Assembly: GCA_051819745.1 (NCBI GenBank)
Contig: JBNJGO010000005.1
Coordinates: 1 to 48,777, forward strand
Length of the DNA: 48,777 nucleotides
Source: SKGA01 sp051819745
Lineage (GTDB): Archaea > Nanobdellota > Nanobdellia > Woesearchaeales > SKGA01
Reading direction: 5' to 3'
Made by a program: the position numbers and the translations under genes. Numbering within the stretch: position 1 is the stretch's first letter; each line of letters starts with the position of its first letter. This document shows positions 26,072-34,808 of the stretch, one piece after another. Below the pieces are notes generated by a model. The model searched no databases. It worked only from the letters and a program-made list of their open reading frames with translations, and had not been told where the DNA came from.

Positions 26072-27961
26072 ATGGAACAAAATTCGATGTCATCTTCTCG
26101 TTTTCCTTTATTTCCTCACGATGAGATTCGACCAATACAGGATGAAATCATCACTACTATTGCAAACTCTATCTCTGAAAAAAATCATGCTGTCTTGCAT
26201 GCGCCAACTGGTCTTGGAAAAACAGCTGGTAGTCTTTCACCGGCATTAAAAGAAGCTTTAGACACTGGTAAAACTGTTTTTTTTCTCACTTCAAGAAACA
26301 CACAACATAAGATTGCTATTGAAACGCTTCAAGCCATCAAGAAAAAACATTCTGTTAAGATAAAAGCAACTGATTTTGTCGGGAAACAATGGATGTGTAT
26401 TCAATCAGGCGTTTCTGTACTTAGTTCTACTGAATTCGGAGAATATTGTAGGGCGCTTCGTGAAGATCATAAATGTATGTTTTATGAACGAGTGAAAAAA
26501 GGGGATTCCCTGACGTCTGAAACGAGATCTGCCCTTGAGGACCTTAACAAGCTAAGTCCTGTTTCTGTTGAAACCATACTCGAGGTTGGTAAGGAGTACA
26601 AGCTTTGCCCTTACGAATTAGCTTCTCTTCTCGCTTCCAAATCAAATGTTATCATTACTGATTATTATTATCTTTTTCATCCTGATATTCGTGATCATTT
26701 TCTTTCAAAAAATGACATTCAACTCGAAAATAGTATTATTATCGTCGATGAAGCTCACAATCTTCCTTATCGTATAAAAGATCTCGCCAGCGAATATCTT
26801 TCAACCACACTTCTCAAACGAGCGATTACTGAAGCTAAAAAACATTCGTATCCTAAAGCAAAAACTATTCTCGAATCATTGCTTGATACTGTTGAAAAAA
26901 TGGCTCCTTCAAATGGTGATGAGCGACATATTACTAAAGGTGAATTGACAAGTAGAATAACAGACATACAACCTTATGATACTATTCTTGATTTTTTCTC
27001 CACAATAAGTGATGAGATTCGAGAACAACAAAAACAATCTTCAATCGGTGCAGTTGGTATTTTTCTTGAAAAATGGTTGGGTCGTGATGAAGGATTTACT
27101 CGTATTATAGCTTCAAAAAGAGGTGTTACCACTGATGTTGCTACTATAAGTTATCGTTGCCTTGATCCGAGCGTTATTTCTCGAGAGGTTATTGCAAAGT
27201 CTCATTCGACAATTCTCATGAGTGGAACACTCACTCCTCCTGACATGTACATCAAATTACTTGGTTTTCCAGAAGATTCTACTGCTTCAAAAGTTCTTCC
27301 TTCTCCATTTCCGGAACAAAACCGTTTGAATATGATTGTTGCAAAGACAAGCACTAAATACACGTCTCGAAGTCCACAGCAATACGCTGAAATGGCGAGG
27401 ATAATAAGCGATATTATAAACGAAACACCTGGTAATAGTGCTATTTTTTTCCCAAGTTATAAGATAAAAGATGATGTCTCAGCATATTTTGACAATGTTG
27501 AGAAAACCATTTTTCAAGAAAGAAAAGAGATGTCTCAATCAGAACGAGAGGATGTTATATCTCGTTTTAGAACATATCACAAAACAGGTGCAGCACTTTT
27601 AGCGGTAGTTTCAGGTAGCTTTGGAGAAGGTATTGATCTTCCTGGCGATGAGCTGAAAACAGTTGTTGTCGTTGGTTTACCTTTGGGAAGGCCTGATCTC
27701 GAGACTAAAGCGCTTATTAATTATTACGATTCAAAATTTGGTAATGGTTGGAATTATGGGTATGTCTATCCTGCTTTCAATAAGATTATTCAAAGTGCCG
27801 GTCGTTGTATTCGTAGCAAAAATGATAAAGGCGTGATTGTTTTCCTTGACGAGCGATTTACATGGCCCAGATATTACGGGTGTTTTCCAGAAACATGGAA
27901 TATTAAAGTATCTGTTAATAAGTATAAGGAAAAAATTCGAAATTTTTTCAATAAAGGGTGA
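26072..27961 (+). CDS. XPD/Rad3-like Fe-S DNA helicase (superfamily 2)
   Basis: 629 residues, normal for archaeal XPD. Motif I is APTGLGKT near residue 46; motif II is DEAH in IVDEAHNLP near residue 228. Between them lie four Cys (in WMCIQ, GEYCRAL, HKCMF and KLCPYE), the Fe-S cluster ligands. The C-terminal helicase lobe has GSFGEGIDLPG and QSAGRCIRS (motif VI). It unwinds DNA 5' to 3' in the family, with roles in repair. No signal or membrane part. It is followed six bases later by truD, with GGGTG overlapping its stop region. Confidence 0.92.
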   Translation: MEQNSMSSSRFPLFPHDEIRPIQDEIITTIANSISEKNHAVLHAPTGLGKTAGSLSPALKEALDTGKTVFFLTSRNTQHKIAIETLQAIKKKHSVKIKATDFVGKQWMCIQSGVSVLSSTEFGEYCRALREDHKCMFYERVKKGDSLTSETRSALEDLNKLSPVSVETILEVGKEYKLCPYELASLLASKSNVIITDYYYLFHPDIRDHFLSKNDIQLENSIIIVDEAHNLPYRIKDLASEYLSTTLLKRAITEAKKHSYPKAKTILESLLDTVEKMAPSNGDERHITKGELTSRITDIQPYDTILDFFSTISDEIREQQKQSSIGAVGIFLEKWLGRDEGFTRIIASKRGVTTDVATISYRCLDPSVISREVIAKSHSTILMSGTLTPPDMYIKLLGFPEDSTASKVLPSPFPEQNRLNMIVAKTSTKYTSRSPQQYAEMARIISDIINETPGNSAIFFPSYKIKDDVSAYFDNVEKTIFQERKEMSQSEREDVISRFRTYHKTGAALLAVVSGSFGEGIDLPGDELKTVVVVGLPLGRPDLETKALINYYDSKFGNGWNYGYVYPAFNKIIQSAGRCIRSKNDKGVIVFLDERFTWPRYYGCFPETWNIKVSVNKYKEKIRNFFNKG

Positions 27962-27967
27962 TACATC

Positions 27968-29014
27968 ATGGTAGTATTGAAGTCAAAACCAAAGGATTTT
28001 ATTGTTGTTGAAAAATATGACGATTCTATATTTTCAGATGAACCAACTTCTTTTCTTGCTTTTGAATTGAAAAAAAATAATTATACTACTGAACGGGCGG
28101 TTTCACACATCGCTAAGCATCTTCATGTTCCTCGAAAAAATATTTCATATGCTGGAACAAAAGATAAGAACGCGATCACCACTCAATTAATTTCAATTTT
28201 TGGTGTTAATAAGGAAAAAGTTGAATCAATTAATCTTGATGATATCACGTTAACATTCAAAGGATATGTATCTCGACGATTATCGCTTGGCGATCTTAAA
28301 GGCAATTCCTTCACTATTATTATTCGAGATGTGCCTTCAGATTTCACATTGCCTTTTACTTCAAAAGAAGTTGTTTATTTCCCTAATTATTTCGATAAAC
28401 AACGTTTCTCCTCAAATAATGTTCGGATTGGAAAAGCGATCATAAAAAAAGAGTTTGATGATGCTTGCGATATTATTTGCCAGTCAGATAATGATTGGTC
28501 GCAAAAAATATCTTCTTATCTTGATGATCATATGAATGATTTTGTTGGGGCATTGCGGTTGTTACCCTCGAAAACATTATTATTTTATGTTCATGCTTTG
28601 CAAAGTTATTATTTCAATATGTTTTTAGGAAATTATATTGAATCAAATTATGCTCGATATATGACACTTTCATTTGATTTTGGAGATCTTGTTTTTCCAT
28701 TGGATATAGATAGTATTTCACGATCAGATATTTCGTTCCCTCTTTTTGGTTATGATAGTGAACTTAGCGAAGAACAAGTAAACTTGTTAAGTGATGATGA
28801 TATATCGATAATTGATTGTATTAATCGTCAACTACCAGAATTATCTTTAGAAGGGAGTATGAGAAAAGCATTTTCAAGCGCAGAAAATATTTCTTTATTC
28901 AAAGAAACTTCTCAAGAAAAAACCACAATAACAGCGTCTTTTTTCCTTCCTAAAGGGGCGTATGCTACTATTCTTCTCAAGACTATTTTTCCTGAATTGT
29001 TTTCTGCCAGTTGA
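27968..29014 (+). CDS. truD: tRNA pseudouridine synthase D (TruD)
   Basis: 348 residues. N-terminal KSKPKDFIVVE and the catalytic motif AGTKDKNAITTQ near residue 58, with the conserved Asp that attacks the uridine; NYFDKQRF (FxNYFxxQRFG in the family) near residue 138. It makes pseudouridine at position 13 of tRNA. It is somewhat shorter than many archaeal homologues. ATG is preceded by GGGTG. Its last 32 bases overlap the end of the adenylate kinase gene on the other strand. Confidence 0.92.
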   Translation: MVVLKSKPKDFIVVEKYDDSIFSDEPTSFLAFELKKNNYTTERAVSHIAKHLHVPRKNISYAGTKDKNAITTQLISIFGVNKEKVESINLDDITLTFKGYVSRRLSLGDLKGNSFTIIIRDVPSDFTLPFTSKEVVYFPNYFDKQRFSSNNVRIGKAIIKKEFDDACDIICQSDNDWSQKISSYLDDHMNDFVGALRLLPSKTLLFYVHALQSYYFNMFLGNYIESNYARYMTLSFDFGDLVFPLDIDSISRSDISFPLFGYDSELSEEQVNLLSDDDISIIDCINRQLPELSLEGSMRKAFSSAENISLFKETSQEKTTITASFFLPKGAYATILLKTIFPELFSAS

Positions 29015-29654
29015 TAATACTGTTAGTAATATTGTTTCGATCTTGCTTTAAATTTAAATCTCCTCTGAGTTTCAAAAGTGGCATATTTTCTTTTTCAATA
29101 AGATTGAGAATAGGTTCTGTTTTTTTGTGATATGTGTTCAATCGTTCTTGAATTATTTCAGGTTTGTCGTCTTTTCTCCTTATCAGTTTAGTCTCGCACT
29201 CATCACAAATACCTTTTTCTTTTGGCGGTTTTGTACTGAGATGATATGTATGTCCGCACGAAGGACAAACCATTCGTTGCGTTAATCGTTTTATTATTGC
29301 TTGATCCTCAAGTTCGATTACGATAACACCATCAAGTTTTCCAGTCTTTAAAATAAACTGTGCTTGGTTGATATCTCTTGGGAAACCATCGATGATAAAA
29401 CCTCTTTTCACATCATTTTTTTCAAGTCGAAGTGTTATTATTTCTTCAGTGATATGATCTGGCACTAGTTGTCCTTGTTTAACATCTTGTTCCACTTGTT
29501 TTCCAAGTTCATCTTGTTTTTGTATATGTTCTCGAAGCATATCTCCCACTGATAGGTGTGTGAGATTGAACTCTTCACTGATAATTTCGCAGATAGTTCC
29601 TTTCCCTGATCCTGGAGGTCCAATAATGCACAATTTATATTGTTTTTCAGTCAT
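28983..29654 (-). CDS. adk: Adenylate kinase, long form with zinc-binding LID
   Basis: 223 residues. P-loop GPPGSGKGT at residues 12-20, AMP-binding region with LSVGDMLR, the DGFPRDINQAQF motif, and a LID domain carrying four Cys as CPSC and CDEC, a zinc knuckle. It interconverts AMP, ATP and ADP. This form is the bacterial-like long type; many archaea have a different trimeric short adenylate kinase, so transfer from bacteria is plausible. GGGTGA overlapping the previous gene's stop serves as its ribosome site. The gene ends inside truD. Confidence 0.93.
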   Translation of the reverse strand: MTEKQYKLCIIGPPGSGKGTICEIISEEFNLTHLSVGDMLREHIQKQDELGKQVEQDVKQGQLVPDHITEEIITLRLEKNDVKRGFIIDGFPRDINQAQFILKTGKLDGVIVIELEDQAIIKRLTQRMVCPSCGHTYHLSTKPPKEKGICDECETKLIRRKDDKPEIIQERLNTYHKKTEPILNLIEKENMPLLKLRGDLNLKQDRNNITNSIINWQKTIQEK

Positions 29655-29661
29655 TATAAGT

Positions 29662-30123
29662 TCACCCGAAATATTTTTCAGTAATGGTTGTTTTTTCTTC
29701 TTGTTTAGCCCAGAGTGCCGTTATGATAGTAATATGTTCTTGTATGTCTGGTTGGATTGTTTTCCAAAAAGTTATTGCTTCTTTCAAAAAAGTTATTTTT
29801 GATTGTTCAGTCGGTTTGATTTTTACAAGTAATTGTTTTCGTTTAAAGGATTGTAATTGTTGATATAATATTTGAATTTCAGGTCGTTTTTCATCTGGAA
29901 AAGAACTTGCTTCCGTCATTGTTTGAAGAGATGAATCTGGTTGGAGTAATCCTTCGTACAAATCACTTATTTCTTCAAATAAGGTGCTGAGTTGGTCGAT
30001 CATAGTGTTAAGAATTGTTTTTTCAGATTCTGAATCAACATCTATTGTTCCAATACTGTTTTCAAATTCTTGTATTGATAAAAGGTTGTGTTTTGTCAAA
30101 TAGTCATTCAATGTTGTTGTCAT
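29662..30123 (-). CDS. Uncharacterised helical protein upstream of adk
   Basis: 153 residues, soluble, highly charged and almost all alpha-helical by composition, with Leu/Ile heptad-like spacing in residues 35-60 and 85-115. No motif or family recognised. It is probably cotranscribed with adk, eight bases upstream, and leaderless from the promoter at 30144-30155. Orientation and spacing suggest a real gene; its function is open. Confidence 0.65.
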   Translation of the reverse strand: MTTTLNDYLTKHNLLSIQEFENSIGTIDVDSESEKTILNTMIDQLSTLFEEISDLYEGLLQPDSSLQTMTEASSFPDEKRPEIQILYQQLQSFKRKQLLVKIKPTEQSKITFLKEAITFWKTIQPDIQEHITIITALWAKQEEKTTITEKYFG

Positions 30124-30143
30124 ATGTCATTTGGTTTCTCGAT

Positions 30144-30155
30144 TGTTTAAATATC
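30144..30155 (-). promoter_or_regulatory. TATA box for the 30123-adk operon
   Basis: On the minus strand it reads GATATTTAAACA, centred 27 bases before the ATG, hence leaderless. Confidence 0.6.
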
Positions 30156-30254
30156 TTTCTTCTTTGTGGTTTTGTTTTTATTAATATTATGTAATGAAGT
30201 GTTGTCGTTTCAATTAATTATTATTACTATTTTTTATCATAGACATATACAAAC

Positions 30255-30264
30255 ATTTTTAAAC
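30255..30264 (+). promoter_or_regulatory. TATA box, leaderless gene at 30289
   Basis: ATTTTTAAAC centred 29 bases before the ATG at 30289. Confidence 0.55.
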
Positions 30265-30288
30265 ACAAACAAGTGTTATAGTTTCACA

Positions 30289-30951
30289 ATGGATATTTTT
30301 GCTATTCTCGGAATCGCTTTGGTTGTTATAGTCATTATAGTATCATTGAAATTATTTCGTAGTGTTTTCAAAACAATAATTTCGGTGGTGGGATTATTAT
30401 TGGTGTGCGGTATTATTTTTGGTGTGCTTGTAGCAAAAGATATGCAAGATTTTAAAGAAGATTTTCTTACCAATGATTCCACATATCTTCTTGAAGACAA
30501 CGGCTCTATTGTTGCTGGTTTTAAATCTGTAGGATTTGATTTTTCAACATTCCAACCAGTATCTGTCGATAATAAATCGTATCCTCCTGAAAATATTTCT
30601 TCTGATGATCCTATTCATTTTTACATCGACAAAGATATTTTAGTTATGGTTGAAAGTGATTCTTCAGAATTTGCTGTTGGGAGTCAAGAATTATTGGATT
30701 CAAAAGATGAGAATATGCGCTCACGAGGGTTTATGGTTTCTCTCTCTTCAACGCTAGTTCAAAACGGTCCGTTATATTTGTTTAAGCAAATCAAGAATGA
30801 AACCGTCACTATTAAACCTTCAAGATTTATCTTTGAAGTAATGTCCTTTACTCCTAAAAAATTATGGTCTGGTGTTGAGGGTTCTTTTGTTGATAGGAAA
30901 AATCAATTGAAGAATATATCCTTATCAAAAAATAATGAGAGTGAAACTTAA
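30289..30951 (+). CDS. Uncharacterised membrane protein
   Basis: 220 residues from the leaderless ATG at 30289; earlier in-frame codons fall upstream of the promoter. Two transmembrane helices in the first 45 residues (IFAILGIALVVIVIIVSL and IISVVGLLLVCGIIFGVLVA). The rest is a soluble domain of about 170 residues with no Cys and alternating beta-like segments (HFYIDKDILVMVES). No family recognised. Operon with the two following genes. Confidence 0.7.
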   Translation: MDIFAILGIALVVIVIIVSLKLFRSVFKTIISVVGLLLVCGIIFGVLVAKDMQDFKEDFLTNDSTYLLEDNGSIVAGFKSVGFDFSTFQPVSVDNKSYPPENISSDDPIHFYIDKDILVMVESDSSEFAVGSQELLDSKDENMRSRGFMVSLSSTLVQNGPLYLFKQIKNETVTIKPSRFIFEVMSFTPKKLWSGVEGSFVDRKNQLKNISLSKNNESET

Positions 30952-30992
30952 CTTATTAGTTGAGATTAATATGTGTTGTGAGGTGTGTTTTT

Positions 30993-31616
30993 ATGAGCTT
31001 TTTTGATAAATTACAATTTTGGAAGAAATCGGATGACTTATCTTCTGATCCGTTCTCTTCTGATGCTGATTCTTCGTTTTCTGGAGCTGATGATTCGACA
31101 AACCAGTCAATCTCTGACAAGAATTTTTCACAAGGGGAACTTCCTCCTCTAGATTCTTCCAGTCAACAAACGGGTTCTGCGGACTTTGAGAATGATCCTG
31201 GATTTATGGATCCTAATGCTCACGCTTCAGGAGATAATACTCCTACTGATGACAATCAACCTCAACCAAATCAATATCCTCAGGAGGGACAATCTCAAGC
31301 TGGTCAACCTCAACAAAATAATTCTGATGATACTGTGATGATGTCTTCTGATGAGGGGGATCGACCTATTGGTAAAGAATTAGCTGATAAATATATTAAT
31401 AGCGAATCAAGATATGATGTTTCTCAAAATAAAAATCAACGGCAAGCGACTAATCAACCTTCTCAACAAACATCAAATTCGAAAAAACCTATTGAACACT
31501 CTCTTGAATTAATCAATATCAAACTTGATTCTCTTAAAAACGCTCTTGATGCCATTTCTCAACGACTAATTAAGGTTGAGAATGAACTTGAGAAAGAATC
31601 TCGACGTCGATGGTGA
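30993..31616 (+). CDS. Uncharacterised Gln/Asp/Ser-rich protein with C-terminal coiled coil
   Basis: 207 residues. ATG at 30993 with GAGGTG eight bases upstream. Starts MSFFDKLQFWKKSDD; residues 20-150 are low-complexity, acidic and Gln/Pro/Ser-rich, probably disordered; the last 45 residues form a clear coiled coil (IEHSLELINIKLDSLKNALDAI) with leucine heptads. No membrane helix. Similar low-complexity plus coiled-coil proteins scaffold or tether complexes; the partner here is unknown. The stop is one base from the lspA ATG. Confidence 0.65.
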   Translation: MSFFDKLQFWKKSDDLSSDPFSSDADSSFSGADDSTNQSISDKNFSQGELPPLDSSSQQTGSADFENDPGFMDPNAHASGDNTPTDDNQPQPNQYPQEGQSQAGQPQQNNSDDTVMMSSDEGDRPIGKELADKYINSESRYDVSQNKNQRQATNQPSQQTSNSKKPIEHSLELINIKLDSLKNALDAISQRLIKVENELEKESRRRW

Positions 31617-31617
31617 T

Positions 31618-32115
31618 ATGGTGCGTTTTCAAACTGTTCTTGCCAGATCATCTTCTTTTCTGTCATTCAAAAATAATTGGTTTATTCTTTCATTAACAAC
31701 AATTGTCATTCTTTTGTTTGATATTTTTTCAAAACAACTTATTAGATATCATTTTCAACCAACATCTGGATTTATCTCTATAACACCAACCTCAAATACT
31801 GGTTCTTTATTTTCATTATTCTCTTCTTCAATGTATAGTAATATTATTTTCATCATCCTAACAATTATTCTCATCGCATTATTATTTGTTTTTTTATCGA
31901 CAACCCCTCAATTATTTTCAAGAAATAGTTTTTTGTATTCGGGTTTGATTGTTGGTGGTGCTCTTGGAAATGGTTTCGATAGGGTGTTGTTTGGCGCTGT
32001 TTTTGATTGGATTGACATAGCTTGGTGGCCAGTATTTAATATTGCTGACACTGCAATTGTTTGTGGAGTTATCTTGATGTGTGTTGTTCTTATCAAAAAA
32101 AGGACTGAATGGTGA
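31618..32115 (+). CDS. lspA: LspA-type lipoprotein signal peptidase (signal peptidase II)
   Basis: 165 residues, normal for LspA. Four transmembrane helices are visible. Conserved motifs: FDIFSK in the first helix (D35), NTGSLFSL (family NxGxxF), GGALGNGFDR, FDWIDI and FNIADTA, the last two providing the paired catalytic aspartates of the family. It cuts prolipoproteins just before the lipid-carrying Cys, within the membrane. This enzyme is known mainly from bacteria, so an archaeal copy is notable. GGTG lies very close (two bases) to the ATG; a GTG at 31621 has the five-base spacing and may be the true start. It overlaps the preceding operon tightly. Confidence 0.88.
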   Translation: MVRFQTVLARSSSFLSFKNNWFILSLTTIVILLFDIFSKQLIRYHFQPTSGFISITPTSNTGSLFSLFSSSMYSNIIFIILTIILIALLFVFLSTTPQLFSRNSFLYSGLIVGGALGNGFDRVLFGAVFDWIDIAWWPVFNIADTAIVCGVILMCVVLIKKRTEW

Positions 32116-32119
32116 GTGT

Positions 32120-32650
32120 ATGCGTATAGTCTTAGTTCGTCATGGTGAAACAAATTACAATGTTCTTGGTCTTTGTAGTGAAAAACCAGGATATAATGTA
32201 TACTTGACGACTCGTGGTGAACTTCAAGTCAAGCGTATTGCCTTGCAGTTAAAACCGTATTCTTTCGATTCAGTTTATGTTTCTGATTTATTTCGCACTC
32301 AGCAAACAGCACATATCATAAACGAACACCATCATGTTCCTCTCAGCGTTGATTCTCGTCTAAACGATCGTTATACTGGTTTTGATAGTCGTCCCATACG
32401 CGAGTTTAGAGAAAGTATATCTCAAGATCCTTTTCACAAAAAACCTGTTGAGGGAGAATCCTTTCAAGAAGTTAAAGCGAGAGTGCGTTCATTTATTGAA
32501 GACCTTAAGAAAAGAACTCATCATACTGTTTTGATAGTAACTCATAGTTGTATAATTCGCGTATTTTATCTTATCGTCAATAATCTCCCTGATACTGAAG
32601 TATCTTCTATTGAAGTTGCTAACGCTAGTGTTTATGAATTCGAATTATGA
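32120..32650 (+). CDS. Histidine phosphatase (phosphoglycerate mutase-like)
   Basis: 176 residues. ATG at 32120 has GGTG exactly five bases upstream, overlapping the lspA stop. LVRHGETNYN at residues 5-14 gives the catalytic His; a second conserved His lies in VTHS near residue 138; Arg in the SDLFRTQQTA motif completes the phosphate pocket. The family includes phosphoglycerate mutases and small-molecule phosphatases; the substrate cannot be told. Last gene of the 30289 operon. Confidence 0.88.
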   Translation: MRIVLVRHGETNYNVLGLCSEKPGYNVYLTTRGELQVKRIALQLKPYSFDSVYVSDLFRTQQTAHIINEHHHVPLSVDSRLNDRYTGFDSRPIREFRESISQDPFHKKPVEGESFQEVKARVRSFIEDLKKRTHHTVLIVTHSCIIRVFYLIVNNLPDTEVSSIEVANASVYEFEL

Positions 32651-32725
32651 TTTTGCTGTTATCAAGACTTATTTTATCCGTTTACACTTTGTTTTGTCTT
32701 GGTTTTAAGCGTTGTCTCCGACAAT

Positions 32726-32734
32726 TATTTAAAC
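32726..32734 (+). promoter_or_regulatory. TATA box, leaderless aIF1A gene
   Basis: TATTTAAAC centred 27 bases before the ATG at 32757. Confidence 0.6.
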
Positions 32735-32756
32735 AACCGTTAGTTTTCAATTCATA

Positions 32757-33104
32757 ATGGCAAAAAAACCAACACCTGAAGAGATTAGAAAACAACGAGA
32801 AATGGAAGATATTCGAAGAGTTCGCCTTCCAAGAAATAACGAAGTCATTGGATTGTTACTTGCTCGTTTGGGTGGAAGTAGAACTAGAGTGTTGTGTACT
32901 GATGGTCAAGAAAGAATTTGTAGAATTCCTGGTCGTCTAAAGAGATCACTCTGGGTTCGAGAGAATGATATTGTTCTTGTTGAACCGTGGGAGTTTGGTG
33001 GTGACGAAAAAGGAGATATTATTTTCAAATACCGTCCTTCACAAGCTAAATGGCTTCGAAGAAAAGGTTTTCTTGATGATCTTGATTCAATGGATGAATT
33101 CTAG
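32757..33104 (+). CDS. Translation initiation factor aIF1A
   Basis: 115 residues, the normal length. Basic N-terminal tail, an OB-fold core with EVIGLLLARLGGSR and ICRIPGRLKRSLWVRENDIVLVEPW, and an acidic C-terminal tail. Archaeal/eukaryotic counterpart of bacterial IF1; binds the A site of the small ribosomal subunit during initiation. Leaderless transcript. Confidence 0.95.
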   Translation: MAKKPTPEEIRKQREMEDIRRVRLPRNNEVIGLLLARLGGSRTRVLCTDGQERICRIPGRLKRSLWVRENDIVLVEPWEFGGDEKGDIIFKYRPSQAKWLRRKGFLDDLDSMDEF

Positions 33105-33130
33105 ATTTTTTCATATTCTAAGGTGACTGT

Positions 33131-33607
33131 ATGGACTTTAATACAGAATACAATTTGAACTTACCGGGTCAGAAACGGGTTGTTATTGATGGTCGGATTT
33201 CAAAGCGAGCGATAGCTTTCATTATAGATTTGATTATCATTCACCTATTATTTTTAGGTCCTCTTATAGATTTATTTCCATCATCGCTTTCCTTATCGTC
33301 CTTGAGTGAGGTGTCGTTTGGTTTTTCAATATTTTTTAGTTCTGCTCTAGGTTGTATTTTATTATTGTATTTTTCTTTGTTCGAACATTTTTTAGGAGCT
33401 ACTCCTGGAATGCGTTTGCTTGGACTTCAAACATACACGTTATCTTTTTCACAAGCAGTAGTTCGAAATGTCTTTGTTATTCCTGTTTTTCCTTTCTACT
33501 TATTGTGGATTGTTGAATTATATTATCTTATCAAATATAAACAACGATTTTTAGAACGAGCAACTCAAACTAAAACCTTGGAGGTTATGACATATTCAAC
33601 ACAGTAA
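33131..33607 (+). CDS. RDD-family membrane protein
   Basis: 158 residues, ATG with GGTG five bases upstream. RDD hallmarks: an Arg-Asp pair region RISKRAIAFIIDLIII near the N-terminus, GATPGMRLLGLQ in the middle and QAVVRNVFV before the last helix. Three to four transmembrane helices. RDD proteins may be transporters or membrane regulators; function not fixed. Lies 26 bases after aIF1A. Confidence 0.85.
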   Translation: MDFNTEYNLNLPGQKRVVIDGRISKRAIAFIIDLIIIHLLFLGPLIDLFPSSLSLSSLSEVSFGFSIFFSSALGCILLLYFSLFEHFLGATPGMRLLGLQTYTLSFSQAVVRNVFVIPVFPFYLLWIVELYYLIKYKQRFLERATQTKTLEVMTYSTQ

Positions 33608-33658
33608 TGTTTTAATGAACTTATATTTATGTACGTTTCATATTGTAATGGTGATATC

Positions 33659-34627
33659 ATGGCAAAAAAATCTTCTTCAAAAAAACAATCAAATACAATT
33701 CCTTTCCAATTAAAACCTAGAAAGAATTCATTATTTTCAACTATTGCTATTATTGTATTCTTGCTTCTTTTTGTTAGCTTGATAGCTGGATGCGCTAGTC
33801 TTTTTATGCCTGAACAAGATACGGGTAACACTGCTCTTATTCCTATTCATGGCTCGATTATGCCAACTGGGTCAACGTCAGCTTTTGATGATGCGATTGC
33901 TTCAAGTAGTGATATTGTTTCTATGATTGAATCTGCAAATAATAATGATCAAATCAAAGTTATTGTCCTCGACATAAATTCTGGTGGTGGGGCTCCTGTT
34001 GCTTCTGCTGAAATAGCGAGAGCTGTTAAAAACTCTTCTAAACCTACTATTGCCTGGATTCGTGATGTTGGTGCAAGTGGGGCGTATTGGGTTGCGTCAA
34101 GTGCTGATACTATTGTTGCTCATGAACTTTCAACAACGGGTTCTATAGGTGTGCTTGCTTCATATTTAGAATTTTCTGGTCTTTTAGACGAGTATAATGT
34201 GTCTTACAATCGTCAAGTGTCTGGTTATTATAAGGATATGGGGACCCCTCTAAAAGAAATGACTCCTTCTGAAGAGCGTATTTATCAAAATCTTCTTGAT
34301 GATATGCACAGTGTATTTATCTCAAACGTTGCACAAAATAGGAATATGTCTGTTTCAGCTGTTACGGAACTTGCTGATGGTAGGGTTTATCTTGGTATTT
34401 CTGCTAAAGAGAATGGTCTTGTTGATGTTCTTGGAAGTAAGTCCGAAGTTATTGACTTGGCACAACAACATGTTGAAGGTGATGTTGATTTTAGGCGTTA
34501 CCAGGTTGAGAAATCTTTTTTTGATATGGTTCCTTCCATCTCATCAACTCTTGGACAGTCAATAGGTGTTGGTCTTGGAAAACAACTAACGACTCGAAGC
34601 ACTACAACACAAACACCTACAGTATAG
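33659..34627 (+). CDS. sppA: SppA-like signal peptide peptidase (S49 family) with lipobox
   Basis: 322 residues. ATG at 33659 with GGTG five bases upstream. Basic N-terminus, then a membrane segment ending LIAGC (Cys45), a lipobox-like pattern. The S49 protease domain follows: LDINSGGGAPVASAEIA, the nucleophile Ser in VGASGAYWVASSAD, TGSIGVL and the general-base Lys region SGYYKDMG. Short SppA enzymes work as ring-shaped oligomers that degrade cleaved signal peptides. A lipobox on SppA with an lspA gene nearby suggests the protein could be lipid-anchored. Confidence 0.9.
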   Translation: MAKKSSSKKQSNTIPFQLKPRKNSLFSTIAIIVFLLLFVSLIAGCASLFMPEQDTGNTALIPIHGSIMPTGSTSAFDDAIASSSDIVSMIESANNNDQIKVIVLDINSGGGAPVASAEIARAVKNSSKPTIAWIRDVGASGAYWVASSADTIVAHELSTTGSIGVLASYLEFSGLLDEYNVSYNRQVSGYYKDMGTPLKEMTPSEERIYQNLLDDMHSVFISNVAQNRNMSVSAVTELADGRVYLGISAKENGLVDVLGSKSEVIDLAQQHVEGDVDFRRYQVEKSFFDMVPSISSTLGQSIGVGLGKQLTTRSTTTQTPTV

Positions 34628-34636
34628 ATGGGTAGT

Positions 34637-34661
34637 TTTGATGTTTTTTTCCTTCTTTTTT
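34637..34661 (+). terminator. T-rich terminator after sppA
   Basis: T runs interrupted by G and C begin about ten bases after the stop. Confidence 0.5.
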
Positions 34662-34785
34662 CTATTTGAAGATTGAATTATAAATTGTATTATATTTTTT
34701 TCTGGATTTTATTCTCTATCAAATAAATGCCTTTGATTTAAAAAAATAGGAACTTTAATTTCAAAGAATTAGTAAATTAAACTAA

Positions 34786-34806
34786 ATTAAAAAAATAATA
34801 AAAATT
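34786..34806 (-). terminator. T-rich terminator after spt5 (minus strand)
   Basis: The plus strand is A-rich here, giving T runs on the minus strand just after the Spt5 stop codon, facing the sppA terminator. Confidence 0.45.
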
Positions 34807-34808
34807 AT

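Noticed and set aside
28983..29014. The 32-base antisense overlap of truD and adk as a regulatory feature
   Set aside because: Convergent gene ends often overlap in compact genomes; nothing suggests more.
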